From: CBDFJH01 sp965198095
GTDB lineage: Bacteria; Latescibacterota; UBA2968; GCA-2709665
Direction of reading: 5' to 3'
NCBI GenBank assembly: GCA_965198095.1
Contig: OZ240239.1
Span: 3,472,001-3,536,000 of the forward strand
DNA: 64,000 nt
Both the position numbers and the translations under genes were made by a program. Shown piece after piece: positions 18,061 through 26,775 of this stretch. The number at the start of each line of letters is the position of its first letter. The first letter of the stretch is position 1. The notes beneath the pieces were generated by a model. It was given only the letters and a program-made list of their open reading frames with translations. It ran no database searches and was not told where the DNA came from.

Positions 18061-18580
18061 CTACCTGGCATGGGACGCCTCTGTTTCGTCGCAATATTCG
18101 TTAACGCCCACCAAATTCTTGTCGCCTTCGACGCCCGACACAAGGTCTTCGTTGCTGCCTTTATGCGCCCCTTCGAGATCGTCATGCAACGATCGGGTCG
18201 ATCAGCCTTGCCAGGGCTGTTTTCAGGTCTCCGGGAATGTAGCCGCTGCAGGCCGTCCCGAATTCTTTGAAAAGGGCGTTCCGTTTCTTGTTCGAGAGAT
18301 TGATTACAATTGTCGAATCGCGGTCCCCTTCGAAGCCAAGGCCGTCACGGTAGACGACGAGATCAATGTCTTCGGAGAACCGTCGGATGAGTCCGAAGGC
18401 CCTGGATAGGGAAGTCCCGCCCTTGAAGAGCAGTTTCGGATGCCCGTCGGGCAGCCTGTTGTAGATTACGTCGAGGAAGAGACAGACCCCCACATAGCTG
18501 GGTAACGTGTCGAGACGGCTCGCCGCCGCTTCGAACACGTCCCGCCCGTCTTACTCCGGGAGGATAGGAAAGGATTCGGA
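18061..18580 (-). pseudogene. Decayed AbiEii/AbiGii-type nucleotidyltransferase toxin gene
   Basis: An open stretch at 18182-18538 encodes 118 residues with the nucleotidyltransferase core of AbiEii toxins: KLLFKGGTSLSRAFGLI followed by RRFSEDIDLVV (the GG-T/S and D-x-D metal site). The gene is broken in several ways. A TAA at 18551-18553 interrupts an upstream in-frame match (LPE-stop-DGRDVFEAAASRL). The E-K-D-F-W block normally found between LPSYV and the next helix is missing (LPSYVGVCLFLDVIYN). The frame closes at 18182, whereas a different frame stays open to 18061. Family members usually have about 280 residues. No intact AbiEi-type antitoxin gene is next to it. The remaining gap sequence on either side shows no gene. 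Confidence 0.6.
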
Positions 18581-18758
18581 GCTTCCATCCATACGGCAAC
18601 GTCCTGGTCAGTCTTGATGCTGCGCGCAAGCCGCACGCACCTTGCAGATCCAGCGGCTATCCTGCATATTACGTCGGACGAGCGTATCGGTCTGCCCGGC
18701 TGACCGGCTCCCGACACGCAGGCCGAATCGACGGTCTCAAACAAGGCGAGGGCTCACA

Positions 18759-19673
18759 TTGAAAAGGCCGCTGTTTCTGTCTTTACTCTGCGCCGGGTTC
18801 CTCTTGCCAGGGGAGCTCGCAGCAGGGGCATGGACGCTTCCAAAGGGCGATTTGTGGAGCAAGATTGCCTACATAACGCAGTCCACGAGCGAAGAGTACG
18901 TCAACTCGGCCGGACAGGGGCGTCCCCCCGATCCAGATGTCCGCTACGCGCCTGGAGACCGCGCCCGCTATCGCTTCAACGGACGCTACCGCTCCTGGGC
19001 CATCTTCCTGGACCTGCATCACGGCGTCACCGACAGATTTGACGTCGGCATTCAGGTTCCCTATTTTCGTCAGGAATTCGTCGACGACGCCCTCCTGACC
19101 GGGTTCGGAGAGCCCCGAAAGGCAGTCGGCTTCAGCGACGTGAGGGGGTTTTTGAAATTCCGAGCCATCCAAGAGCCGCTCGTCGGCACCCTCAAGCTCG
19201 GCGTGAAGGCACCCACGGGCGAGTTCCTGAACGAGGAGGGGATGATCCCCGTGGGCGAGGGGCAGTGGGACGTCGATCTCATCTTTCAGGCCGGTCGGTC
19301 GTTCTGGCCTTTTCCGGCCTATGCGAACGCCGAGATCGGATATCGACTCCGTCTCAAGAATGACGAGATAGACCGGGACCCTGGAGATGAATGGATCTTC
19401 CTGGGAGAGGCCGGTTACCATCCCGCGAAAAACGTGCTGCTCGCCCTCAAGCTGGAGGGCATCCGAGGGAAAAGGGCGACCGTCCTCGGCCTGAGCAACC
19501 CATCTGCGATCAAGCGCATCACCTATCTCGCGCCCACCGTGGCGTTCGGACCGGTTGGCAACGCGAGCGTAGAGTTCTCCCTGCGGTTCTCCCTGAACGG
19601 TCACAACTTCCCGGCCGGCCAGATGCTCATCGCCGGACTCTCCTATTCGGGCAACCCTTTCCGAAAGCGCTGA
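18759..19673 (+). CDS. Predicted outer-membrane protein (transporter/DUF3187-like barrel)
   Basis: A 304-residue protein starting at a TTG with GCGAGG upstream. A signal peptide (KRPLFLSLLCAGFLLPGELAAG) is followed by a beta-rich body with WAIFLDLHHGVTDRFDVGIQVPYF, FSDVRGFLKFRAI and LKLGVKAPTGEF, a pattern seen in PF13557-type and DUF3187-like outer-membrane proteins. Function unknown; such barrels are guessed to move hydrophobic compounds. It stands alone on the plus strand and ends 6 bp before the convergent purB stop. Confidence 0.68.
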   Translation: MKRPLFLSLLCAGFLLPGELAAGAWTLPKGDLWSKIAYITQSTSEEYVNSAGQGRPPDPDVRYAPGDRARYRFNGRYRSWAIFLDLHHGVTDRFDVGIQVPYFRQEFVDDALLTGFGEPRKAVGFSDVRGFLKFRAIQEPLVGTLKLGVKAPTGEFLNEEGMIPVGEGQWDVDLIFQAGRSFWPFPAYANAEIGYRLRLKNDEIDRDPGDEWIFLGEAGYHPAKNVLLALKLEGIRGKRATVLGLSNPSAIKRITYLAPTVAFGPVGNASVEFSLRFSLNGHNFPAGQMLIAGLSYSGNPFRKR

Positions 19674-19679
19674 TTCGCT

Positions 19680-21113
19680 TCAGACCCGCACGTCTGCTTC
19701 GATGCCTTGAAAGTGGGGGTCGGCCTCCAGGATCGGGTCCACTTCCTCGGCGATGAAGGTCTCTACCTGCTCGGGTGCGCGTCCGATGAACGCCTTCAAG
19801 TCGAGCACCGAATCCAGTCCCTGGCGATCCAATCCAAACGCCGCGTCTCCCGCGATCCGGCCCAGCAGGTCATTTGTGTTCCCCCCCTCTTTGATCCGGC
19901 GCCCCGCCTCCATCGCGTGAACACGCAGCCGTTCGTGTAGCGCTTGGCGGTCGCCGCCGCGCTTCACCGCCTCCATCAGGATATTCTCCGTCGCCAGGAA
20001 GGGAAGCTCCTGTTCGATATGGCACCGGATCATCTCAGGATAGACGACGAGGCCCCGAGCGATGTTGATGGCGAGGATCAGAATCCCGTCGGCCGCCAGG
20101 AACATCTGCGGGAGAGAAAGTCGTTTGTTGGCCGAATCGTCGAGCGATCGCTCGAACCACTGCGTCGCAGCGGTGAATGCGGGGCTCTGTGCGCTCGTAA
20201 TCACATACCTCGAGAGCGCGCAAATCCGTTCGGAACGCATCGGGTTCCGCTTGTACGCCATGGCGGAGGAGCCAACCTGATCCTTTTCGAAAGGCTCTTC
20301 GATCTCCTTCAAAAACTGAAGCAAACGCAGATCGCTTCCGAACTTGTGCGCCGATTGCGCGATTCGGGAAAGCAGGTCGCCTACCTGCGAATCCACCTTT
20401 CGCGGGTAGGTTTGGCCCGTCACCGGATAGGTCGCCTCAAACCCCATCTTCTCCGCTACCCGCCGATCCAGTGACTCGACTTTGGCCGAATCACCCTCAA
20501 AGAGCTCCAGGAAGCTGGCCTGAGTGCCGGTCGTCCCCTTCACGCCGCGGAACCGGAGGGCTGCCAAATGGTGGCAGAGATCCCGATAGTCCAAGATCGC
20601 GTCCTGGAGCCAGAGGCTTGCCCGCTTGCCCACCGTGGTCAACTGAGCCGGTTGAAGATGGGTGAAGCCCAAGGTCGGCAAATCTCGGTAGTCCATGGCG
20701 AACGACTTGAGATCGGCGATCAGATTCAGCAGGTTGCCCCTGACGATTTGAAGGGCCGACCGGATCTGGATCAACTCCGTATTGTCCCGCACATATTCAC
20801 TCGTCGCGCCCAGGTGAATGATCGGTTTGGCCTTCGGGCACTGAACGCCATAGGCGTAGATCTGGGCCATCACATCGTGGCGAATTTCGCGCTCGCGCGC
20901 CTGTGCCACGTCCAGATTCAAGTCGTCCACGAAACGTCTCAGTTCGTCAAGCTGCGAATCTGCGATGGGCAGCCCGAGCGCCTGCTGGGCCTCGGCAAGC
21001 GCGATCCACAGCCTGCGCCAAGTCGCAAACTTTCTCTTCTTGGAGAAAATTTCTGCCATTTTCTTGCTGGCATAGCGCTCTGCCAGCGGGTTTTCGAAAC
21101 TCAGCTCAGACAT
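19680..21113 (-). CDS. purB: Adenylosuccinate lyase
   Basis: A 477-residue member of the fumarase/aspartase superfamily. FTHLQPAQLTTVGKRA (150-165) carries the catalytic His152, and the signature GSSAMAYKRNP (281-291) holds the mobile loop Ser. It cleaves SAICAR and adenylosuccinate in purine synthesis. The KGTTGTQASFLELFEGD segment is characteristic of the longer purB subgroup shared with eukaryotes and some bacteria. The ATG at 21113 is preceded by GAGGA at about 8 bases. It is monocistronic; no other pur genes are near. Confidence 0.93.
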   Translation of the reverse strand: MSELSFENPLAERYASKKMAEIFSKKRKFATWRRLWIALAEAQQALGLPIADSQLDELRRFVDDLNLDVAQAREREIRHDVMAQIYAYGVQCPKAKPIIHLGATSEYVRDNTELIQIRSALQIVRGNLLNLIADLKSFAMDYRDLPTLGFTHLQPAQLTTVGKRASLWLQDAILDYRDLCHHLAALRFRGVKGTTGTQASFLELFEGDSAKVESLDRRVAEKMGFEATYPVTGQTYPRKVDSQVGDLLSRIAQSAHKFGSDLRLLQFLKEIEEPFEKDQVGSSAMAYKRNPMRSERICALSRYVITSAQSPAFTAATQWFERSLDDSANKRLSLPQMFLAADGILILAINIARGLVVYPEMIRCHIEQELPFLATENILMEAVKRGGDRQALHERLRVHAMEAGRRIKEGGNTNDLLGRIAGDAAFGLDRQGLDSVLDLKAFIGRAPEQVETFIAEEVDPILEADPHFQGIEADVRV

Positions 21114-21301
21114 ACGCGATCCTCGGACGGGACGTAGGCGAGGCTGGGAAATAGAAATGAGGATGACCGCCAAAGCGACGGAAACGGCTCATAGGTCAAT
21201 CTAGGCAAAGAAAGTGAGAACGACAAACACCAAGAAGCGGGACAAGACACGCGGCGACGCCACCTTCCCCGCTCTGTCTGCGCCAAGAGACGACAATCGT
21301 T

Positions 21302-21982
21302 TCACCCACGGCAGAAAAAACCCTGGACGGACGGAGGAGCGCCCAGGATGAGCGTGAAGATCCCCAAAGTCAGGCCCAAGGAAAGCGCGCACCCGGCGAA
21401 CACCTGCGGCAGCGTATGGGCGCCCGTCTCGACGCGTGCCCAACAGACGGCAACCGGCACCGGGGACAGCACCAGGGCCTGGGGCCCAAACAGGTAGAAG
21501 AGCGCGGCCAGTGGCCCCCAGGTGCCAACTGCGTGGAGGCTGATCTTCCATCGGAAGGAAAGGCCGACAAGCGCGAGACCGTTTACGGCATAACAGATCA
21601 TCAGGACCAGGAGCGCCGGGGGCGCTGAAACCGACCATAACGTGACCGATCCGAGCAGAAAGCTCGCGGAACCGAAGGACAGCGGGCCCCTTCGGTCCCG
21701 GTGCTGCGGGATGAACAGACCCTCGACTCGGCCTCGCGCCGTCAACATCCAGACATAGCCGGTCGGCAGCGCCACACCCCAAAAAAGGCAGATCCCGGCC
21801 AGAAGGTGCGACGGCCCCGCAAGATCGCTCCGGCCGTAAACCAACGCGAGAAACAGGCCGGCTGCCACAGCGGGAGGATTGACCAGGCTTGAGATCCCCC
21901 TGGCCAGCGCGAGACGAAGCCCGGACGAACGTTTCGAATTCGCCTGGACCAGACCCACGGACGGATGGCTCGAACCGCCCAA
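21302..21982 (-). CDS. PAP2-superfamily-like integral membrane protein
   Basis: A 226-residue hydrophobic protein with about five or six membrane segments. WKISLHAVGTWGPLA (SxH-like) and a later WARVETGAHTLPQVFAG (R-x5-H-like) resemble the lipid phosphatase (PAP2) motifs, although the first phosphatase motif (K-x6-R-P) is not obvious. It may be an undecaprenyl- or phosphatidate-phosphatase relative, or a structural homolog that lost activity. The start is a TTG at 21982 with a strong AGGAGG seven bases upstream. It is divergent from the Memo-AMMECR1 gene. Confidence 0.65.
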   Translation of the reverse strand: MGGSSHPSVGLVQANSKRSSGLRLALARGISSLVNPPAVAAGLFLALVYGRSDLAGPSHLLAGICLFWGVALPTGYVWMLTARGRVEGLFIPQHRDRRGPLSFGSASFLLGSVTLWSVSAPPALLVLMICYAVNGLALVGLSFRWKISLHAVGTWGPLAALFYLFGPQALVLSPVPVAVCWARVETGAHTLPQVFAGCALSLGLTLGIFTLILGAPPSVQGFFCRG

Positions 21983-22202
21983 CCGGGTCCCTCCTACACA
22001 TCATAACGGTAGAATGAGATAATAACGCCATCTCTGCGAGCGCGGCCCGAACGGCCTTTCCAAGCCTGTCTCGGGACAAGTCGACAGAGGGCGCTCGAAA
22101 CAAGAAGGCCGCAGGACGCCGACGGCCCGATTTTCTGTCGACCAGGAAAACATGAAGCCTGTGGAACAGGCTGTCAACCGTTGTGATCCCTGGCCCTTCT
22201 GC

Positions 22203-22231
22203 TTGACATGGCCCTCAAATTCCTCTATACT
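22203..22231 (+). promoter_or_regulatory. Near-consensus sigma-70 promoter upstream of the Memo-AMMECR1 gene
   Basis: TTGACA (22203-22208), 17-base spacer, TATACT (22226-22231): eleven of twelve consensus bases. Transcription would start near 22238, giving a leader of about 128 nt before the GTG at 22366. The rest of the 383-bp divergent gap (21983-22365) holds a small hairpin at 22156-22172 (AGCCTGT-GGA-ACAGGCT) and no other gene. Confidence 0.65.
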
Positions 22232-22365
22232 TTGGGGCACAGTTTCCAGGTTATCCATAAGTGGCACAAATAGTTGTGTGAATACCGGCAGATCGCTGCC
22301 TCCCCATGGTGGCGCTGCTGGCGTTCGGTCGGACGGTCATCGCAAGTCTCCCGGTAAAGGCGAAC

Positions 22366-23831
22366 GTGTCTGCCAAAACGCGCAACATTCGCCCCTCTGT
22401 CGTTGCTGGCCTGTTCTACCCGGAGCAGGCCTCCGAGTTGAAGCTCCAGGTCGAAGACATGCTGGCCCGGGCCTGCGACGCGGAGATCGAAGGCGAGATC
22501 CACGGGCTGATCGCGCCGCACGCCGGCTATGCATTCTCGGGCCGGACCGCCGCCGCAGCCTACCGCCAGGTGAGGGGGAAGCCGTACGACACGGCAGTCG
22601 TGATGGCGCCCAGCCACGCGGAGGTCTGCGACGGCGTTTCGATCTTTCCGGGCGACGGATACGAGACCCCGCTCGGCATCGTCCCTACAGACGGAGAGAT
22701 GGTCGAGAGGCTTCTGGCTGAGGATCCTTCCATCAACAAGTCCGACGCGGGCCATCGCGCCGACACCTCACGCGGTTCTGGTTCGGGCCTTCAAAGCGAA
22801 CACGCGATCGAGGTCCAGATCCCCTTTCTTCAGATCGTCCTGCCTCGAGGCCTGCGTCTTCTTCCGATTGTCATGGACACCCGGTCCCCGGAACTTTGTA
22901 AGCGCTTGGCTGACGCCCTGGTACGGGCGTCCGAAGGAAGGCGGCTCCTCCTCGTAGCGAGCTCAGATCTCTACCACGGTTACAGTTACGAAGCGTGCAT
23001 CAACAGCGATCTCCAAACCCTGGAGCAGGTAGAATCGTTGGATCCGGGAAAATTCTCGACCGCGCTGGAGAACGAAGAGGCCCAGGCCTGCGGAGGGGGG
23101 CCGATCATCGCGATGATGGAGGCGGCGCGTCAGATGGGCGCTTCCCGGGCTCAGGTCGTCGTCCGGACGAACTCAAGTGAAGTGACCGGCGAGCGCGGAG
23201 GATATGTGGTCGGATACGGCGCCGCCCTGCTCTACGGCCCCGTAAATCTGGCCGAGTTGAGCGACGCCGAGCGCGACCAGCTCTGCGAGATCGCTCGGAG
23301 AAGTGTGGAAGACACGGCGCACGGAAGGGCATCAAGAAGACCCGGTGCTGCAAACGTCGGGACTGAGAAGCGCGTCAGGCGTCTTTGTGATGCTCCGACG
23401 TCACGGCAGGCTTCGCGGCTGCATCGGAGAGATCGAAGCGTGGGGCCCGCTCGGCCTGACGGTCGAGCAAGTGGCCGCTGCTGCCGCATCGCGAGACCCT
23501 CGCTTTCCTCCGGTTTCGGAGGGCGAGCTCGACAGCGTGGAAATTGAAATCTCTGTCCTGGTCAGTCCGGTCGAACGTGTGACCTCCCCGTTGGATATCA
23601 GGGTCCGGAGAGCACACGGGCTCTGGATACGGAGGGGGCGAAAGAGGGCGTCCTGCTCCCACAGGTAGCCGTGGAACAGGGCTGGGATCCATTCGAATTC
23701 CTCAATCATGCAACGCTCAAAGCCAACTTCGCCTGGCGGTCTGGCAGGGACCGGATACGGAGATCCGGACCTTCAAGGCTGACGTCATTTCGGCATCCTC
23801 ATCGCCACGCAGCCATCGCCACACCTCATAA
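22366..23831 (+). pseudogene. Fused Memo (AmmeMemoRadiSam B) - AMMECR1 (A) protein, AMMECR1 half broken by three frameshifts
   Basis: From the GTG at 22366 (AAAGG upstream) the first about 290 residues are an intact Memo domain with the metal/active-site residues His52 (PHAGY), His146 (SEHAIEVQ), His204 (SSDLYHGY) and a Cys in QACGGG. AMMECR1 homology then continues but only by changing frame three times: near 23330 (into a frame giving GVFVMLRRHGRLRGCIGEI), at the G5 run near 23634 (into EGAKEGVLLPQVAVEQGWDP), and near 23718 (into LRLAVWQGPDTEIRTFKADV), ending at TAA 23829-23831. As written, translation stops soon after the Memo domain. A fused A/B protein is known in other bacteria; the partner radical SAM enzyme is not here. 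Either a real pseudogene or indel errors. Confidence 0.75.
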
Positions 23832-23854
23832 ACTCTGAAACGATCCGGATCGAG

Positions 23855-26497
23855 ATGAAACTCCGATCTACGTTGAGCCTTCAACCGATGAGCGACCTCC
23901 GGCGAATCGCATCGAACACCGGTCTCGCTGCCGATTCCGCCCGGAACAAATCGGAGTTGGTGGACCTCTGCTGCCGGCATCTCTCGAAGCCGGCTGGGAT
24001 CGGCGAGCGGTTTCAGGCACTCGATTCCGCGCAAAAAGAGTTCGTCATAGCGCTGGCGGCCGAGGGAGGGGAGTTGTTGGAAACCGAAGCGATTGAGGAG
24101 CTTTGTGGAGGATGGGTCCATCAATTCTACGCGATCATGACCTGTCTATCAGGTTCCGGCCTTGTGTTCAAGGACGCAGCAACGCTGGGATCTGAACACC
24201 GTCTCGTGGGGTTGCCGGACCCGATGCTCAAGGCCATTCCGATCCCATCCGCCGATCAGGGACGATTGAGGGCCGTGATGAAATCTCGCTCAGTCGGTCT
24301 CTTGCGTGCCTTTTCCGCTCAACTGGGCGTGGACCTGCGGGATCTCCGAAGGCCCTTTCTCGTCCAGGGCATTCGAGACCATCTCCTCGATCCGGACCGA
24401 TTGAAAAGCTACGTGAACAGCCTTTCGGATCAAAAGCGGACCCTCCTGGACAGGCTCTTGAGAGATGGTGACACCACCCAGGAGACGGTCAGACGCGACC
24501 TCGGCGAAGATACCGTTCGGCAGCTCGGAGAAATGATCTGGAAAACGCCGCTCTTTCAGACTCAGGCCGCAGACTTGAGTCAGGAAACGTCACCCATCCG
24601 TCTCGCCTCTGACTTGTCTCTCGCCCTTCAATCGCTGGCCGAATCGCAGGACGGCCGTCTGGAAGGACGCCCAGAAGAGATCCTGGGAGAGGCAGAACAG
24701 GAACCGGGGGAGATCAAGGAGAACAGGAGTCTGTTTCAGGACCTGGCCAACCTTCTGGGGCTCATTGCGCGACGCCGTCCTCCCGCGCTCAAAACGGGAG
24801 GCATCGCAAGGTCCGTGCTGCGAAAGGCGAGGAGGCATTGCCGAGGCGAAGAGGATCCAGGTTACACCGAGTTCCTGATGCTGTTCGTTGAAGAAGCCAG
24901 GCTGGCTTGCCTCGAATCAGAAGTCTGGCGACCTGCTTCAGATGCCGGAGAGAGACTCGAAAGTGAGGCGGACATCCAAAAGGCGATGTTCGCCTTCTGG
25001 CAGGAAACAGACCGCTGGAACGAATGGCGCGCCGAAGGGGCCGAGCGTAAACGCCAGCACAGTCGGGTGACCGCGCTCAAGCGCTTCCGTCAGGAAATCC
25101 TCCAAGGGCTGCGTCGCTGTGGCGTGGACCGCTGGATTGCGTATCACCGGTTCTACCGCTTGCTCCTCAAGTCGTCCGAACCGTTTCGAACCTATGTCGA
25201 GCACCCGAGATCTGGACGAACCTTGGCGGCACCTGGTACGACGGCGGAGGAATTACTTCGGCGTATCCTGACCGGCGTTTTAACGTGGACAGGTCTCATC
25301 CGACTGGGACATCCCGAAGGCTTCAATCTCCCGTTGCGTCGTGACGTGCAACCTCTCTTTCAAATCACCCAACGCGGTGAGGCGTTATTGCGGGGGGATG
25401 CCAAGCGCTGGCCGACCCGGTCCTTCCATTCGTCAAACCCCGAGGCCAGAATCGTTCTGCAACCGAACTTCGAGGTGCTATCGCCGCCCGACCTTCCGCA
25501 CACGGCCTACATCAGGCTGTGGACCCTCGCTGATCTGAAATCAAACGACATCGTCACACATTTCCAGATCACCCGGGATTCCCTCCGAGAAGGGATGAAC
25601 GTCTGGCCTTCCGGGGCCGCCATCCGGACGTTCCTCCAGGATTACAGCGCAACTGGAATTCCAGATGTCCTGGAAAATCTGATTCAGGAATGTGAGAGCC
25701 GTCACGGTGAAATCGAAATTGGGTGGGCATCGGGTTATCTCAGCGTTGACAGTTCCGAGTTGCTCAACGCGCTTTACGCCCAAAAACCGGTCGCCGAGAT
25801 GATGGGCCCGCGAACCTCTCCCACGTCTGGCGTTCTAAAACCACACACCCGACCCGAAACGCTGCTGCGGATGCTTCAGAAAGAGGGCTACATGCCCAAA
25901 CTGATCGATGAATCCATCGACGTGAATGACGGGCCTCTGGTCTTTGCGTTGAACGGCTCCGATCTCTTGGAACTCGTTGCATTCCTCGAGACCGCGACGA
26001 AGACTCTCAGAGAACAGACATCCGATCCACCCCAAGCGCTGGACCTTCTCCTGAGCCGGCTCAAAAGAGCCCTCAGACAGTTTCCCGATCGGCAGCGGCG
26101 GATTGACGCAGCCTCCAGATACCGCAAGGCCTTCCAGGAGCTGCGCCGACCCAGCGCGGGCGAATCGGGCGTTCAGGACCTGCTTCGGTACGTGGGGCAG
26201 AACCCGGCAAGCGATCCCGTAGACATCCGAGCGATGGTCAGATACGCGATCGATCACCGACTCTGCGTGGAGATCCACTACCCCTCAATCGATGTCCGAC
26301 ACGTGATCGAACCGGTGGCGGAAGATCCAACGACGCTCTATGCCTTCTCCCCCGAACGGAGGGGAGATCGCATCTTCCGAATAGAAAAGGTCGGCCTGGC
26401 GCGGCTGACGGGAGAGCGGTTCCGACCAAGGCATCAGGGGGCAACTACCACTACCCCCGTGGAAGTAAAGCGCCGAATCGTTGACAAGAGTCAGTAG
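23855..26497 (+). CDS. Helicase-associated (Helicase_C_3/XPB-like) protein with C-terminal WYL-like domain
   Basis: An 880-residue protein. Residues 5-45 look like a SAP-type DNA-binding helix pair (MSDLRRIASNTGLAAD...NKSELVDLC). The middle (about 540-700) matches the helicase conserved C-terminal domain 3 family (IVLQPNFEVLSPPDLP, then FQITRDSLREGMNVW and LLRMLQKEGYMPKLIDE). The last about 80 residues (MVRYAIDHRLCVEIHYPS ... YAFSPERRGDRIFRIEKV) resemble a WYL ligand-binding domain. I found no Walker A or B motif, so it is not a helicase by itself. Related proteins occur in actinobacteria and elsewhere with unknown function, probably DNA-linked regulation. It begins 23 bp after the Memo-AMMECR1 stop. 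Confidence 0.7.
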   Translation: MKLRSTLSLQPMSDLRRIASNTGLAADSARNKSELVDLCCRHLSKPAGIGERFQALDSAQKEFVIALAAEGGELLETEAIEELCGGWVHQFYAIMTCLSGSGLVFKDAATLGSEHRLVGLPDPMLKAIPIPSADQGRLRAVMKSRSVGLLRAFSAQLGVDLRDLRRPFLVQGIRDHLLDPDRLKSYVNSLSDQKRTLLDRLLRDGDTTQETVRRDLGEDTVRQLGEMIWKTPLFQTQAADLSQETSPIRLASDLSLALQSLAESQDGRLEGRPEEILGEAEQEPGEIKENRSLFQDLANLLGLIARRRPPALKTGGIARSVLRKARRHCRGEEDPGYTEFLMLFVEEARLACLESEVWRPASDAGERLESEADIQKAMFAFWQETDRWNEWRAEGAERKRQHSRVTALKRFRQEILQGLRRCGVDRWIAYHRFYRLLLKSSEPFRTYVEHPRSGRTLAAPGTTAEELLRRILTGVLTWTGLIRLGHPEGFNLPLRRDVQPLFQITQRGEALLRGDAKRWPTRSFHSSNPEARIVLQPNFEVLSPPDLPHTAYIRLWTLADLKSNDIVTHFQITRDSLREGMNVWPSGAAIRTFLQDYSATGIPDVLENLIQECESRHGEIEIGWASGYLSVDSSELLNALYAQKPVAEMMGPRTSPTSGVLKPHTRPETLLRMLQKEGYMPKLIDESIDVNDGPLVFALNGSDLLELVAFLETATKTLREQTSDPPQALDLLLSRLKRALRQFPDRQRRIDAASRYRKAFQELRRPSAGESGVQDLLRYVGQNPASDPVDIRAMVRYAIDHRLCVEIHYPSIDVRHVIEPVAEDPTTLYAFSPERRGDRIFRIEKVGLARLTGERFRPRHQGATTTTPVEVKRRIVDKSQ

Positions 26498-26775
26498 GCC
26501 CTCGCCGCCGGTGTCTATTGACAGATTCGGGAGATCGAGCGAGTGCTCGGCGAGATCGATCTGGAAGACGACGTCGGGCGCCGAATCATTACAAAACCGC
26601 TCCTTTGTACACGGCTCTTCGGCCAACAAGAGCCAGAGGATACCAACGGTGAACCGGATGGACGACCTCGGACCGATTGATCTGAAACGGCGCAAAGGAG
26701 ACGAGCCGTTCCACGTTGAGGCGGAAGAGAGGCCCGCGCCCTCATCGTGGAGCGACCGACCCGAGCTCGGCTGAA

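Noticed and set aside
18003..18185. A 60-codon frame overlapping the AbiEii remnant by ATGA
   Set aside because: No recognisable family and no ribosome-binding site; more likely an out-of-frame reading of the decayed gene's tail.
21201..22103. A 300-codon minus-strand open frame overlapping the PAP2-like gene
   Set aside because: The overlapping frame at 21302-21982 has membrane helices, motifs and a strong ribosome-binding site; this one is low-complexity.
22251..22259. TTATCCATA, one base from a DnaA box
   Set aside because: It is single, with no further boxes, AT-rich unwinding region or dnaA/dnaN nearby, so no origin is claimed.
26518..26523. A perfect TTGACA upstream of the FadE operon
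   Set aside because: No acceptable -10 sequence lies 16-18 bases downstream.
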